Source: Streptococcus sp. S784/96/1
GTDB lineage: Bacteria > Bacillota > Bacilli > Lactobacillales > Streptococcaceae
Reading direction: 5' to 3'
NCBI RefSeq assembly: GCF_902729355.1
Contig: NZ_CACVCC010000001.1
Coordinates: forward strand, 93,258-157,257
Length of the DNA: 64,000 bases
A model generated the notes under the pieces. That model saw only the letters and a program-made list of their open reading frames with translations, was not told the origin of the DNA and made no database searches. Of the stretch, positions 1 to 9,543 are shown one piece after another. The stretch's first letter is position 1; each line of letters starts with the position of its first letter. The position numbers and the translations under genes were made by a program.

Positions 1-413
1 TCAAACCAACGATAGCTATTTTTCTTATCAATTATAAGCGTATCAAGAATAAATCCGATTGGTGCTATGTAATGAACAAGGAAATTACGAATATTCCAAT
101 AAGCGTGAGGTTCTGCTAAAGGAGCTAGCATAAAATGATAGACAACGGCTGTGATCATGATAGCCATTGTTACAGTCCCCTTTGAACGTAATAATTTTGA
201 AGAATGATTTATAGAACCATTCTTACCTTCCCAGCTAATAAGATAGAAGAGAAAACTAAAAACAAGGATGTTTGAAATAACGGTATAATAAAGTAGCATA
301 CCAAAGCCATCTTGATAGATTTGCATACCAACACCGATCACTCCACATAAAGCAACGATAAATCTATAAAATTGTACTTTGGCTATTTTGATAATTGGGT
401 TAATTTTACTCAT
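1..413 (-). CDS. Pr6Pr family membrane protein (partial, C-terminus outside window)
   Basis: An integral membrane protein of unknown function. Reading leftwards from 413 the frame stays open to the window edge, giving about 137 residues with hydrophobic segments near residues 15-32, 40-60, 80-98 and 108-130. The segment AEPHAYWNIRNFLVHYIAP is typical of the Pr6Pr family. Two in-frame ATG codons exist, at 419 and 413. The AAAGGGA-like ribosome site lies directly against the first, so 413 is preferred. It is divergently transcribed from the next gene. The family assignment is from remembered family features, not a search. Confidence 0.75.
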   Translation of the reverse strand, partial: MSKINPIIKIAKVQFYRFIVALCGVIGVGMQIYQDGFGMLLYYTVISNILVFSFLFYLISWEGKNGSINHSSKLLRSKGTVTMAIMITAVVYHFMLAPLAEPHAYWNIRNFLVHYIAPIGFILDTLIIDKKNSYRWF

Positions 414-454
414 TAACATTCCCTTTCTTTTATTTGGAAATCAAACTGTTTTAC

Positions 455-463
455 ATTATACCA
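455..463 (-). promoter_or_regulatory. Extended -10 promoter for the Pr6Pr gene
   Basis: On the minus strand the sequence TGGTATAAT (TG-extended -10) lies about 42 bases before the start codon. There is no good -35 match, as is usual for extended -10 promoters. Confidence 0.55.
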
Positions 464-472
464 CTTTTTTTC

Positions 473-501
473 TTGACTGGCGACTGAAATATTTGTACAA
501 T
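473..501 (+). promoter_or_regulatory. Promoter for the DUF2974 gene
   Basis: TTGACT at 473-478, a 17-base spacer, and TACAAT at 496-501. The start codon at 528 follows, with an AAGGAGGG ribosome site at 513-520. The promoter overlaps the divergent control region of the minus-strand gene. Confidence 0.7.
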
Positions 502-527
502 CAAAAGGATTGAAGGAGGGCGACGTT

Positions 528-1670
528 ATGCCAACGATTTGTGATTATGTTAACAGTGCTTCAAACAAAGATTTTGAAGAATTGGCTTTGAATGATTTGG
601 ATATTGTTTGCCTTAATGAGTTGGCCTACCTCCCTTTTGATGGTTATGTAACGCAGGATACTGCCCTTTCTTTTAAAGATATGCGCCAGAGATTAAAGAA
701 AGAAAAATCTGCTATTCAGTATGATTTTATGCTAACCAAAGATAGAGTGAAGCTATTTGATGCTATGCTCAATAGCAAGCGTTTCAAAGATTTGATACTA
801 TCTCATTATGTGAATGATATTAGTAAAGAGTTTGAAAAACAGTTTGCGGCAATGGTTTTCCATATTCCTTCTATTAATCATTGGCAGCTGGTTTTTCGGG
901 GAACAGATGATACCCTCATTGGTTGGAAAGAAGATTTTAAATTGACCTATATGAGCGAGATTCCAGCCCAGCGTTCTGCGGTTACCTATCTTCAACAGTT
1001 TTTGGAAAAAGCAGAGCAACCAGTCTATGTGACAGGACATTCCAAAGGTGGTAATTTAGCAGTTTATGCAGCCAGTCATCAAAAAGCGGTGCTTCAAAAG
1101 AAAATTAAAGCAGTCTTTATGCTTGATGCTCCAGGTTTTAATCCAATTTTTTTCAAGAAAGAAGGTTACCAGGGGATTCGAGATAAACTAATTGTCATGA
1201 GACCTAAAGAATCAATTGTAGGTGTTATGTTACAATTGGATGTAACACCATTTATCATAGATGCAAACCAATTTGGAGTGTCGCAGCATGCAGTAACGAC
1301 TTGGAAAATTTCTGAAAAAGGCCATTTTATTAGCAATGAACCAACCAATCTCAGCAAGCAATTGGATAAAACATTTGACCAATGGGTATCAGAACTTAGC
1401 AAGTCAGAATTGAAAGTAATCGTTGATTTACTTTTTGATACCTTGATGGATGCAGGTATTAACAGTCTTAATGATTTAACAACTAAGGAAGCTATTCTCA
1501 AACTCTTATCTGCATTTGGGACTATGAATCAGTTGGACAAAAAGCAACAAGCCTTGATTCAAAAGTCGCTTTGGAATCTAGTGACGGCTTTTGCTCAAAA
1601 TAGTAAGCCCGACTTTAAGCCTAGCTGGCATTTGGATGACTTTTTAAAAAAATGGAAAATAAAAGAGTAG
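528..1670 (+). CDS. DUF2974 (Mbeg1-like) alpha/beta-hydrolase-like protein
   Basis: A 380-residue protein of the DUF2974 family, which has a lipase-like fold. The nucleophile elbow GHSKGG is visible with Ser near residue 172, preceded by a strand (VYVT) and followed by a helix (NLAVYAASH). A substrate has not been established for streptococcal members, so esterase activity is inference from the motif. The frame is open from a TTG at 510, but the strong AAGGAGGG site sits 7 bases before ATG 528, so 528 is taken as the start. The gene stands alone with its own promoter and a terminator overlapping its stop codon. Confidence 0.8.
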   Translation: MPTICDYVNSASNKDFEELALNDLDIVCLNELAYLPFDGYVTQDTALSFKDMRQRLKKEKSAIQYDFMLTKDRVKLFDAMLNSKRFKDLILSHYVNDISKEFEKQFAAMVFHIPSINHWQLVFRGTDDTLIGWKEDFKLTYMSEIPAQRSAVTYLQQFLEKAEQPVYVTGHSKGGNLAVYAASHQKAVLQKKIKAVFMLDAPGFNPIFFKKEGYQGIRDKLIVMRPKESIVGVMLQLDVTPFIIDANQFGVSQHAVTTWKISEKGHFISNEPTNLSKQLDKTFDQWVSELSKSELKVIVDLLFDTLMDAGINSLNDLTTKEAILKLLSAFGTMNQLDKKQQALIQKSLWNLVTAFAQNSKPDFKPSWHLDDFLKKWKIKE

Positions 1671-1707
1671 AAGCAGTTTCAGTTCAAGGAACAGCTTTTA
1701 CTCTTTT
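1661..1707 (+). terminator. Rho-independent terminator of the DUF2974 gene
   Basis: Arms 1661-1674 and 1694-1707 pair over 14 bases with one G-U pair. The left arm includes the stop codon and the right arm ends in CTCTTTT. Confidence 0.6.
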
Positions 1708-1869
1708 CAAAAGAAGATTTTTTCTAAACAGGATTCCTCAGATTTTTTAGCATCTGTATTTTATAAGAAAGCAACCCAAAAAAACATTTTGAGTTTTGGT
1801 AAGCATTATCTAGAGAGAAAATGACTGTTTGTTAGATGAAAACATATGACGGTCAAATCTTCAAAATCA

Positions 1870-1878
1870 TGCTATAAT
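1870..1878 (+). promoter_or_regulatory. Extended -10 promoter for rbgA-rnhB
   Basis: TGCTATAAT is a TG-extended -10 about 105 bases before the rbgA start. Apart from this and the terminator at 1661-1707, I see no gene or clear element in the 314-base gap 1671-1984. Confidence 0.55.
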
Positions 1879-1984
1879 AGATAAGAATGAAGATATTAAT
1901 GGAAAGAAGATTGAGGATTCTATCTGAATTAAATAATTGAGATTTGGCTATTCAAACCCTTGATATGAAAGGAACTATAAACTC

Positions 1985-2836
1985 ATGGCTACTATTCAAT
2001 GGTTTCCTGGGCACATGTCTAAAGCTCGGAGACAGGTACAAGAAAATTTAAAGCACGTGGATTTCGTGACAATTTTGGTGGATGCAAGGCTTCCCTTATC
2101 CAGTCAAAATCCCATGCTGACAAAGATTGTAGGAGATAAACCTCGTCTGCTCATTTTGAACAAGGCTGATTTAGCTGACATGGCTTTGATTAAAGAATGG
2201 CAGAGCTACTATGAAAAACAAGGCATTAAAACCTTGTTAATCAACTCCAAAGAGCAATCTACAGTTAAAAAAGTAACCAAGGCAGCACAAGACTTGATGG
2301 CAGATAAGATTGCTAAGTTGCGTGAACGTGGTATTCAAAAAGAAACCCTACGCACCATGATTATCGGTATTCCAAATGCTGGTAAATCAACGCTAATGAA
2401 CCGCTTAGCAGGGAAGAAAATTGCAGTTGTCGGCAATAAACCAGGGGTTACTAAGGGGCAGCAATGGTTGAAATCCAATAAAAATTTGGAAATCTTGGAC
2501 ACGCCAGGAATTCTTTGGCCCAAATTTGAAGATGAGTTAGTTGGGCTAAAATTAGCTTTGACAGGGGCAATCAAGGATCAATTGTTGCCCATGGATGAGG
2601 TGACTATTTTTGGTTTGACCTATTTCAAAGAAAATTACCCAGAGCGTTTACAGGAACGATTTAAGGGGATTAACCTTGACGATGAGGCTCCTGAAATTAT
2701 TATGTCTATGACTCGAAAATTGGGTTTTAGAGACGATTATGACCGCTTTTACCAATTATTTGTCAAAGAAGTTCGTGATGGCAAGCTCGGTCTTTACACG
2801 CTAGATAAGGTCAGTGATTTAGATGGCAACGATTAA
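1985..2836 (+). CDS. rbgA: Ribosome biogenesis GTPase RbgA (YlqF)
   Basis: A circularly permuted GTPase that acts late in assembly of the 50S subunit in the cytoplasm. The permuted order is visible: the G4 motif LNKADL comes first (near residue 58), then G1 GIPNAGKST (near 127-135), then G3 DTPG (near 172). This is diagnostic for the YlqF/RbgA family. Length (283 aa) is normal. The start ATG follows a GAAAGGA-type ribosome site. The 3' end overlaps rnhB by 14 bases, so the two are translationally linked, as in many Firmicutes. Confidence 0.95.
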   Translation: MATIQWFPGHMSKARRQVQENLKHVDFVTILVDARLPLSSQNPMLTKIVGDKPRLLILNKADLADMALIKEWQSYYEKQGIKTLLINSKEQSTVKKVTKAAQDLMADKIAKLRERGIQKETLRTMIIGIPNAGKSTLMNRLAGKKIAVVGNKPGVTKGQQWLKSNKNLEILDTPGILWPKFEDELVGLKLALTGAIKDQLLPMDEVTIFGLTYFKENYPERLQERFKGINLDDEAPEIIMSMTRKLGFRDDYDRFYQLFVKEVRDGKLGLYTLDKVSDLDGND

Positions 2837-3590
2837 GGAAATTAAGGAAGTCCTCCAAGGTATTACAACTCTTGAGGACAGTCGATGGGAAGACTTTGCC
2901 AAGGATGCCCGTGCAGGAGTGCAGACAGCGATTAAACAACGTCGCAAAGCCATTCAAGCCCTCATGGACGAGGAGCTACGTTTGGAAAAAATGCTGTGCT
3001 ACGAAAAGGCCTGGTATGCCGAAGGGATTGAGCTGATCGCAGGGATTGATGAAGTGGGCAGAGGTCCCTTAGCTGGTCCAGTTGTCGCAGCAGCAGTCAT
3101 TTTGCCGAAAGACTGTAAAATTCAAGGTTTGAATGACAGTAAAAAAATTCCCAAAAGCAAGCACCGTGCCATTTACGATGCTGTTATGGCAGAGGCTTTA
3201 GCAGTCGGTATTGGAATAAAGGATAGTCAGGTCATTGATGAGGTCAATATCTATGAGGCGACCAAGTTAGCCATGATAGAGGCGCTTGAAAACCTATCAA
3301 TCAAACCACATGGACTGTTGATTGATGCCATGACTTTGGATGTTCATTTGCCGCAGCAGTCTATTATCAAAGGGGATGCCAATTCGTTGTCAATCGCCGC
3401 AGCTTCTATTGTTGCAAAGGTGACGCGTGATGATATGATGGCAGATTATGATGAAACTTTTCCTGGCTATGCCTTTGCCAAAAATGCTGGTTATGGCACA
3501 GCAGACCACTTAAAAGGTCTGAAAACATTAGGGATTACTCCGATTCACCGTAAGACCTTTGAGCCGATTAAGAGTATGATTGGAGACTAG
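2823..3590 (+). CDS. rnhB: Ribonuclease HII
   Basis: RNase HII cleaves RNA in RNA/DNA hybrids and starts removal of single ribonucleotides from DNA. The catalytic signature [14 protein letters not shown] is near residues 74-87, with further acidic positions in LLIDAM and the conserved [11 protein letters not shown] segment. It has 255 residues with the usual N-terminal extension of Firmicute RNase HII. The ATG lies inside the end of rbgA in another frame, and the acetyltransferase gene follows one base after the stop, so the three form one transcription unit. Confidence 0.95.
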   Translation: MATIKEIKEVLQGITTLEDSRWEDFAKDARAGVQTAIKQRRKAIQALMDEELRLEKMLCYEKAWYAEGIELIAGIDEVGRGPLAGPVVAAAVILPKDCKIQGLNDSKKIPKSKHRAIYDAVMAEALAVGIGIKDSQVIDEVNIYEATKLAMIEALENLSIKPHGLLIDAMTLDVHLPQQSIIKGDANSLSIAAASIVAKVTRDDMMADYDETFPGYAFAKNAGYGTADHLKGLKTLGITPIHRKTFEPIKSMIGD

Positions 3591-3591
3591 G

Positions 3592-4143
3592 ATGACGGAA
3601 CGTGACAAGATGCTAGCTGGGCAACTCTATGATGCAGGGGATGCGGAACTGGTTGCCATGCGCTTAAAAGCCAGAGAGAACATGCGTTTATTTAATGATG
3701 AAGACGACAGGGAGAAGCGCAAAGCGCTGGTCAAATCATGGTTTGGAGGGACAGGTGAAAACTTGCTGATCGAACCACGCTTTGTCTGTGATTATGGCAG
3801 TAACATCTATGTTGGTGACAATTTTTATGCCAACTTTAATCAGACCTTTTTGGACGTCTGTGAGATTAGAATTGGTGACAATGCCATGTTTGGTCCCAAT
3901 TGTCAGCTCTTGACGCCCCTCCACCCCTTGGATGCCAAGGAACGTATCTCAGGTCTAGAATATGGCGCACCAATCACTATTGGCAATAATGCTTGGTTAG
4001 GTGGTGGCGTGACCATCTTACCGGGGGTAACTCTTGGTGATAATGTCGTTGTTGGTGCAGGATCCGTTGTGACCAAGTCTTTTGGTGATAATGTGGTCAT
4101 TGCTGGTAATCCCGCTAAAATTATTAAATACTTAGAAAGTTGA
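3592..4143 (+). CDS. Maltose/galactoside O-acetyltransferase-like hexapeptide protein
   Basis: A 183-residue left-handed beta-helix acetyltransferase of the Maa/LacA type, predicted to transfer acetyl from acetyl-CoA to a sugar hydroxyl. Visible are hexapeptide repeats (IGDNAM, IGNNAW, LGDNVV), the catalytic-His segment LLTPLHPLDAKER and the closing GNPAKIIK. The frame is open from TTG 3580, but GGAG at 3582-3585 is correctly spaced for ATG 3592, one base after the rnhB stop. The true substrate is unknown. A terminator begins within the last codons. Confidence 0.9.
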   Translation: MTERDKMLAGQLYDAGDAELVAMRLKARENMRLFNDEDDREKRKALVKSWFGGTGENLLIEPRFVCDYGSNIYVGDNFYANFNQTFLDVCEIRIGDNAMFGPNCQLLTPLHPLDAKERISGLEYGAPITIGNNAWLGGGVTILPGVTLGDNVVVGAGSVVTKSFGDNVVIAGNPAKIIKYLES

Positions 4144-4164
4144 GTTGGTGCTCAACTTTTTTTT
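4137..4164 (+). terminator. Terminator after the acetyltransferase gene
   Basis: AAGTTGAG (4137-4144) pairs with CTCAACTT (4151-4158) around a 6-base loop and runs into a T-tract. It closes the rbgA-rnhB-acetyltransferase unit. Confidence 0.85.
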
Positions 4165-4171
4165 GCTTTTC

Positions 4172-4180
4172 TACGAATAA
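4172..4180 (+). promoter_or_regulatory. Possible ComX combox before dprA
   Basis: TACGAATAA lies about 18 bases before dprA, directly after the previous terminator. The SigX/ComX -10 box (combox) of streptococci is TACGAATA, and dprA is a late competence gene of that regulon. The sequence match is seen directly; function is inference. Confidence 0.7.
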
Positions 4181-4197
4181 TCAAGTGGAGGTAAGGC

Positions 4198-5037
4198 ATG
4201 AACAATTTTGACTTATACAAATTACGAAAAGCTGGGTTAACCAATCTTAATATTTTAAATATCCTAGACTATCAAAAGCGTGTTGAAAAATCTCTATCTT
4301 TACGCGATATGGCAGTGGTTTCTCAATGTAAAAATCCTGTTCTATTTATCGAAACCTTTAAAAATCTTAATAGTAAGGAACTGCGTGAGGAGTTCAACCG
4401 TTTTCCTAGTTTGTCAATTTTGGATAAGGAATACCCACTTGAACTCAAAAATATCTATAATCCACCTGCTCTGCTATTTTACCAAGGAAACTTAGACCTT
4501 TTGAATAAGGAAAAATTGGGTGTCGTTGGTTCCAGGAAGTGCTCAGAAGTTGGTACCCAATCTGTAGCCAAGCTGATTAAGGAGATGGGGAATCGCTTTG
4601 TGATTGTCTCTGGTCTGGCGCGTGGGATTGATACCAGTGCCCATGTGGCTGCTTTGAAAAATGGTGGAGCAACGATTGCGGTTATCGGTTGTGGCTTAGA
4701 TGTTTACTATCCTAAAGAAAATGCAAAATTACAAGACTATATCTCTAGAAATCAACTTCTCTTGACCGAATATGAGATTGGTCAGGCACCAAAGAAATTC
4801 CATTTTCCAGAGCGCAATCGGATCATAGCTGGACTGTCTCGTGGCATTATCGTGGTGGAAGCAAAAATGCGCTCGGGAAGTTTGATTACTTGTGAACGAG
4901 CTATGGAAGAAGGACGAGATATTTTTGCCGTTCCAGGTAACATTTTGGATGGAAAATCAGATGGCTGTCATCATCTAATCCAAGAAGGTGCAAAGTGCGT
5001 CACTACAGGCTTTGACATCATTTCTGAGTATTTTTAG
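4198..5037 (+). CDS. dprA: DNA processing protein DprA (Smf)
   Basis: DprA binds incoming single-stranded DNA during natural transformation and loads RecA. The Rossmann-like DprA core is visible: GSRKCSEVG, then VSGLARGIDTSAHVAAL, then VIGCGLDVYYPKEN, RNRIIAGLSRG and the acidic VVEAKMRSGSLIT. Length (279 aa) is normal for streptococci. A good GGAGG ribosome site precedes the ATG. It lies between a terminator and the topA promoter and so is probably expressed on its own. I saw no ComX-type combox (TACGAATA) in front of it, although TACGAATAA occurs at 4172-4180, about 20 bases before the start, and deserves a look. Confidence 0.95.
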   Translation: MNNFDLYKLRKAGLTNLNILNILDYQKRVEKSLSLRDMAVVSQCKNPVLFIETFKNLNSKELREEFNRFPSLSILDKEYPLELKNIYNPPALLFYQGNLDLLNKEKLGVVGSRKCSEVGTQSVAKLIKEMGNRFVIVSGLARGIDTSAHVAALKNGGATIAVIGCGLDVYYPKENAKLQDYISRNQLLLTEYEIGQAPKKFHFPERNRIIAGLSRGIIVVEAKMRSGSLITCERAMEEGRDIFAVPGNILDGKSDGCHHLIQEGAKCVTTGFDIISEYF

Positions 5038-5071
5038 AAAATTGACTTTTTCCTATAGGAGAAGTTTTCTA

Positions 5072-5100
5072 TTGACAGGATTAAAAAACTGGGTTATCAT
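5072..5100 (+). promoter_or_regulatory. topA promoter
   Basis: A consensus TTGACA at 5072-5077, a 17-base spacer, and TATCAT at 5095-5100. The topA start is 36 bases further on. Confidence 0.75.
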
Positions 5101-5135
5101 GCTATAGATTTAATTGAAAAAATAAAGGAAAATCT

Positions 5136-7253
5136 ATGGCGACTGCAACAGTTAGTAAAACGAAAAAAACATCGAAGAAAAAAGCTAGTAAGGTGACAAA
5201 GAATTTGGTTATTGTAGAGTCACCAGCCAAAGCTAAAACCATTGAAAAATATTTAGGACGCAATTATAAAGTTGTGGCTTCTGTTGGACATATCCGTGAT
5301 TTGAAAAAATCCTCTATGTCTATTGATTTTGAGAATAACTATGAGCCAGAATACATCAATATTCGTGGTAAAGGTGACCTGATTAAGACATTGAAAAAGG
5401 AAGCTAAGGGTGCCAAGCAAGTTTACCTCGCAAGTGACCCGGATCGTGAGGGAGAAGCGATTTCTTGGCACTTGGCGCACATTTTAGACTTGGATTTGAC
5501 AGATAAGAATCGTGTTGTTTTCAACGAAATCACAAAGGATACGGTAAAAAATGCCTTTGTTGAACCTCGTCAAATTGACATGAATTTAGTGAATTCTCAA
5601 CAAGCACGCCGCGTCCTCGACCGTATCGTTGGTTATTCGATTTCACCCCTTTTGTGGAAGAAAGTTAAAAAAGGCTTGTCAGCGGGGCGTGTGCAATCTG
5701 TTGCCCTAAAGCTTATTATTGACCGTGAAAATGAAATCAAGGCTTTTAAACCAGAAGAATACTGGACCATCAACGGTGCCTTTAAAAAGGGAACCAAAAA
5801 ATTTGAAGCATCTTTTTATGGAGTGGATGGTAAAAAGCTCAAATTAACTAATCATGACGATGTCAAGGCGGTTCTGGCACGTTTACAGGGAGATGAATTC
5901 CTTGTTGATAATGTGGAGAAGAAAGAACGTCGTAGAAATGCTCCGCTTCCTTACACTACATCATCAATGCAACAAGACGCAGCTAATAAAATCAATTTCC
6001 GTACCCGTAAAACCATGATGGTTGCGCAGCAATTATACGAAGGGATTAATCTCGGGTCTGGCCAGCAGGGTCTGATTACCTATATGCGTACGGACTCAAC
6101 TCGTATTAGTCCAATTGCCCAAGGTCAAGCGGCAGCGTACATTAGTGAACGTTTCGGTGACAAATATTCCAAGCACGGGAATCGTGTCAAAAATAGCACC
6201 GGCGCCCAAGATGCTCACGAAGCGATTCGCCCATCAAATGTCTATCAAACACCAGAGAGTATTGCGAAATATTTAGACAAAGATCAGCTTAAACTCTATA
6301 CTCTCATCTGGAATCGTTTTGTCGCTAGTCAGATGACGGCTGCAGTCTTTGATACCATGAAGGTGGAACTGTCACAAAATGGTGTTATGTTTGTTGCTAA
6401 TGGTAGTCAGGTCAAATTTGATGGCTACATGGCTGTATATAATGACTCTGATAGAAATAAAATGCTTCCAGAAATGGCGGCAGGCGACACGGTTAAAAAA
6501 GTGTTAACAAGCCCAGAGCAGCATTTCACCCAACCACCAGCACGCTATTCGGAAGCAACTCTTATCAAGACGCTTGAAGAAAATGGTGTGGGACGCCCGT
6601 CAACTTATGCTCCGACACTTGATGTGATTCAGCGTCGCTACTATGTCAAATTAGCAGCAAAACGCTTTGAACCAACAGAACTTGGTGAAATCGTTAACTC
6701 TCTCATTATCAAATTTTTTCCAGATATTGTAGATGTTAAGTTTACGGCAGAAATGGAAGGCAAACTTGACGAAGTTGAAATTGGTAAAGAAGAGTGGCAA
6801 AAAGTCATAGATGCTTTCTATCAGCCATTCTCTAAAGAGTTGGAAAAAGCAGAGACTGAAATCGAAAAAATCCAAATCAAGGATGAACCAGCTGGTTTTG
6901 ATTGTGACCTCTGTGGTCATCCAATGGTTATCAAGTTGGGACGTTTTGGTAAGTTTTACGCTTGTAGCAATTTCCCAGACTGTCATAATACAAAAGCCAT
7001 TACAAAAGAAATTGGCGTGACCTGTCCAACCTGTGGACAAGGTCAAATCATTGAACGTAAGACAAAACGCAATCGCATTTTCTATGGTTGTGACCGTTAT
7101 CCAGACTGCGAATTTACTTCTTGGGATATGCCTGTTGGTCGCGCTTGTCCAAAATCAGGTCATTACCTTGTTGAAAAGAAAGTTCGTGGCGGTGGCAAAC
7201 AAGTCACATGTAGCCATGAAGAATGCGACTACAAAGAAGAAAAAGTGAAATAA
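5136..7253 (+). CDS. topA: DNA topoisomerase I
   Basis: A type IA topoisomerase that relaxes negatively supercoiled DNA. The 705-residue protein has the N-terminal TOPRIM start ([18 protein letters not shown]), the DPDREGEA acidic motif, and the catalytic tyrosine in [12 protein letters not shown] (Y316). C-terminal zinc-ribbon modules follow from about residue 588, with paired cysteines ([36 protein letters not shown]). The lysine-rich first 20 residues are usual for streptococci. It has its own promoter and terminator. Confidence 0.97.
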   Translation: MATATVSKTKKTSKKKASKVTKNLVIVESPAKAKTIEKYLGRNYKVVASVGHIRDLKKSSMSIDFENNYEPEYINIRGKGDLIKTLKKEAKGAKQVYLASDPDREGEAISWHLAHILDLDLTDKNRVVFNEITKDTVKNAFVEPRQIDMNLVNSQQARRVLDRIVGYSISPLLWKKVKKGLSAGRVQSVALKLIIDRENEIKAFKPEEYWTINGAFKKGTKKFEASFYGVDGKKLKLTNHDDVKAVLARLQGDEFLVDNVEKKERRRNAPLPYTTSSMQQDAANKINFRTRKTMMVAQQLYEGINLGSGQQGLITYMRTDSTRISPIAQGQAAAYISERFGDKYSKHGNRVKNSTGAQDAHEAIRPSNVYQTPESIAKYLDKDQLKLYTLIWNRFVASQMTAAVFDTMKVELSQNGVMFVANGSQVKFDGYMAVYNDSDRNKMLPEMAAGDTVKKVLTSPEQHFTQPPARYSEATLIKTLEENGVGRPSTYAPTLDVIQRRYYVKLAAKRFEPTELGEIVNSLIIKFFPDIVDVKFTAEMEGKLDEVEIGKEEWQKVIDAFYQPFSKELEKAETEIEKIQIKDEPAGFDCDLCGHPMVIKLGRFGKFYACSNFPDCHNTKAITKEIGVTCPTCGQGQIIERKTKRNRIFYGCDRYPDCEFTSWDMPVGRACPKSGHYLVEKKVRGGGKQVTCSHEECDYKEEKVK

Positions 7254-7262
7254 TCTATTAAG

Positions 7263-7293
7263 AACTACTTCATATGTTGAGGTAGTTTTTTTG
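7263..7293 (+). terminator. topA terminator
   Basis: AACTACTTCA (7263-7272) pairs with TGAGGTAGTT (7277-7286) with one G-U pair, followed by a T-run. Confidence 0.8.
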
Positions 7294-7318
7294 TTTAAGG
7301 CACCATTTTTGCTATAAT
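7291..7318 (+). promoter_or_regulatory. Promoter for the SGNH hydrolase gene
   Basis: TATAAT at 7313-7318, with TTGTTT at 7291-7296 and a 16-base spacer, placed just after the topA terminator. Confidence 0.6.
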
Positions 7319-7353
7319 AGGTAAAAGGAGATTTTTTATTTAAGGAGATTTAG

Positions 7354-7989
7354 ATGCCTAATACTGATACCATTAGTCCAGAGTTATCAGCCTATCACCA
7401 AAAACGCTTGGCACAGTTTCGTTTGGAAAATGAAAAAGTAGAGCCGGAAAGCATCGTTTTTGTAGGGGATTCGATTACAGAATTTTTTCCAATCAAAAAA
7501 TATCTGGGAAGACATTTGCCACTTGTTAATCGTGGTATTGCAGGGACAGATACGAACTGGTTATTAGAACATTTGGATGAGCAAGTAGCAGCGCTTGAAG
7601 CTAGCAAGCTTTTTCTCATGATTGGGGTCAATGACCTTGGTTTGGGTTATTCGGTGACGGATACGGTTGGCAAAATAGCAGAGCTGGTTAGCCAGCTTCG
7701 CATGTTAAGTCCTCAATCAGAAATCTACCTGCTCTCGGTTCTTCCTGTAAATGAAGCGCAAGCTTTTTCCAAAATGGTAAAAATAAGGAAAAATGCAGAT
7801 ATTCAGTTACTTAATGCCAATCTGAAAACTTTGCCGGGAGTGGATTTTATTGACCTTTATCCCTTGCTTTTGGATGGTGATGGTCAGTTAGCCAGTAAGT
7901 ACACAACAGATGGATTACACCTCAGTCAGTTAGCCTATGAGAGTCTAGCGGAGGTGTTGGGATCTTATTTGAATGAAAGTGTGGTATAA
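7354..7989 (+). CDS. SGNH/GDSL hydrolase family protein
   Basis: A 211-residue cytoplasmic esterase/lipase-like protein with no signal peptide. The four SGNH blocks can be seen: block I GDSITE (Ser near 40), a block II glycine in NRGIAGTDT, block III GVNDLG, and block V DGLHLS (Asp and His near 186 and 189). The natural substrate is unknown. TAAGGAG precedes the ATG. Its 3' end contains the putative promoter of the next gene. Confidence 0.88.
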   Translation: MPNTDTISPELSAYHQKRLAQFRLENEKVEPESIVFVGDSITEFFPIKKYLGRHLPLVNRGIAGTDTNWLLEHLDEQVAALEASKLFLMIGVNDLGLGYSVTDTVGKIAELVSQLRMLSPQSEIYLLSVLPVNEAQAFSKMVKIRKNADIQLLNANLKTLPGVDFIDLYPLLLDGDGQLASKYTTDGLHLSQLAYESLAEVLGSYLNESVV

Positions 7990-7990
7990 T
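7982..7990 (+). promoter_or_regulatory. Extended -10 box directly before an ATG (possible leaderless start)
   Basis: TGGTATAAT ends six bases before ATG 7997. A start site at the usual distance from this -10 would fall on or next to the A of the ATG, and no Shine-Dalgarno sequence is visible. Confidence 0.45.
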
Positions 7991-7996
7991 CAACAT

Positions 7997-9127
7997 ATGA
8001 ATTTTGAAAAAAAACACGTTTACTCGATTGTCACGGCATTTGTACTTTGTTACATGATTCAAGCCTATTGGAAGGCTGGTGCTAATTTTTTAGGTACCGT
8101 TTGGTCGGCTAGTCAACCGTTTTTAATTGGTGCAGCTATCGCTTATATTGTGAATATCGTTATGTCTGTTTATGAACGTGTATTTGGTATCGTTTTATCA
8201 GGTACACGAGCAGAAAATGTCAAGCGTGGCTTATCAATGACGTTGGCTTATTTGACTTTTGTGGTGGTCATTGTCTGGATTTTTTCTATTGTCCTCCCAG
8301 ATTTGATTGAAAGTATTAAGTCTCTTTTAGCGATAGATACTTCTGTTATTAATCAATGGATTAATGAAATGAATGATAATACCTACGTCTCTAGAATACT
8401 TGATTATATTGGACAAGATAAAGACTTAGCTCAAACGATTAGTCGCTATAGTCAACAAATTTTACAACAGGTCTTAGGCGTTTTGACAGGTGTTTTAACC
8501 TCAGTCTCTTCTATTGCTTCAACCTTACTCAATGTGTTTGTCAGCCTTATTTTTTCCCTCTATGTTTTGGGAAATAAAGAAACTTTAGTCAGACAAGTTG
8601 GGCTTTTGATGGATACTTATCTTGGAAAATACGCAGGACCAGTGCGTTATGTGGTGGGCATTTTAGATAAACGATTCCATGGATTTGTTGTCAGCCAGAC
8701 TCTGGAAGCAATGATTTTGGGAACACTTACAGCTCTCGGAATGACTCTCTTTGGCTTTCCATATGCTGCAACAGTAGGAGTATTAGTTGCATTTACTGCC
8801 ATTATTCCTGTTGTAGGAGCTTATATTGGCTTGGTTATCGGGTTTATTTTACTAGCGACTCAATCAATCACTCAAGCACTTTGGTTTGTTGTTTTTCTAG
8901 TAGTTCTGCAACAATTTGAAGGTAATCTTATTTACCCTCGAGTAGTTGGGGGCTCAATTGGTTTACCAGGCATGTGGGTTTTAGTAGCTATCACAATAGG
9001 CGGGGCTCTAGCTGGTATTTTAGGAATGCTAATAGCAGTACCTTTAGCAGCCAGTCTCTATCAAATCATCAAGGATCATGTTATTAAAAAACGTCACCAT
9101 CAAAATAGCGTTCTAGGTACAGAATAA
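7997..9127 (+). CDS. AI-2E family transporter (PerM/YdbI-like)
   Basis: A polytopic membrane protein of about 376 residues from the AI-2E transporter/PerM exporter family. It has hydrophobic helices through the N-terminal third, a soluble central part (residues 110-190), and the conserved C-terminal helices containing FEGNLIYPRVVGGSIGLP. Members have been tied to efflux of small molecules, and the substrate here is unknown. The frame is open from ATG 7973 inside the previous gene, but MNFEKKHVY at 7997 is the more usual start. Neither start has a good ribosome site. Confidence 0.85.
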   Translation: MNFEKKHVYSIVTAFVLCYMIQAYWKAGANFLGTVWSASQPFLIGAAIAYIVNIVMSVYERVFGIVLSGTRAENVKRGLSMTLAYLTFVVVIVWIFSIVLPDLIESIKSLLAIDTSVINQWINEMNDNTYVSRILDYIGQDKDLAQTISRYSQQILQQVLGVLTGVLTSVSSIASTLLNVFVSLIFSLYVLGNKETLVRQVGLLMDTYLGKYAGPVRYVVGILDKRFHGFVVSQTLEAMILGTLTALGMTLFGFPYAATVGVLVAFTAIIPVVGAYIGLVIGFILLATQSITQALWFVVFLVVLQQFEGNLIYPRVVGGSIGLPGMWVLVAITIGGALAGILGMLIAVPLAASLYQIIKDHVIKKRHHQNSVLGTE

Positions 9128-9271
9128 TAGAAACGAAAGAGGTTGGTAAAAACTCAATTTTTAACCGTTCTCTTAAAATCGAATAATATAAAATAGCTTA
9201 AAATCAACGTTTCTTGGCGATGTTAATCGGAGCTTTGTTAACTGTAGCGGGTGACTTATAATGAACAACAG

Positions 9272-9298
9272 GAGAGGACTAGATTGGTCTTCTCTTTT
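9272..9298 (+). terminator. Terminator upstream of glf
   Basis: GAGAGGAC (9272-9279) pairs with GTCTTCTC (9287-9294) around a 7-base loop and is followed by TTTT. It probably ends the AI-2E gene transcript and insulates the polysaccharide locus. Confidence 0.65.
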
Positions 9299-9461
9299 GA
9301 AGTTTAAAGCGAAATAAATCCGCTTTTTGAAGTTGTCAGAGTTAGTTAAACTAAGGTATTTATTATTTTTTAGACTTTTTGTCCAACATTTTTATTAGTA
9401 GAATCGCATCAACTGTTATAGAACTTTTTATAATTTAAAACTGTCAAACTCCCATTATTTG

Positions 9462-9470
9462 TGCTATAAT
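9462..9470 (+). promoter_or_regulatory. Extended -10 promoter of the polysaccharide locus
   Basis: TGCTATAAT lies about 75 bases before the first gene. The following 22 genes are on the same strand with tiny gaps or overlaps, so this is the best candidate for the main operon promoter. Confidence 0.6.
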
Positions 9471-9543
9471 TAATATGCTTATTATGGAGGAGTGTGTGCC
9501 AAAGAATGGTTAGCACTAAAAATAGAAAGGTATTTAGCTGTTA

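Larger units (their letters stand above)
9128..9543 (+). other. Gap between housekeeping genes and the polysaccharide locus
   Basis: No full gene is seen in these 416 bases. A short hydrophobic open stretch, MLIGALLTVAGDL and stop (9220-9261), may be a relic. A TTGTTA/TATAAT pair (9235-9240, 9257-9262) is followed almost at once by the terminator hairpin at 9272-9298. The main promoter of the locus lies at 9462-9470. Confidence 0.5.

Noticed and set aside
5101..5109. TATAGA as the topA -10 box
   Set aside because: The spacer to TTGACA would be 25 bases; TATCAT at 5095-5100 gives 17.
9235..9298. A possible small RNA gene (TTGTTA/TATAAT then hairpin)
   Set aside because: The terminator would begin a few bases after the start site, leaving an RNA of about 30 bases; more likely chance boxes before a terminator.
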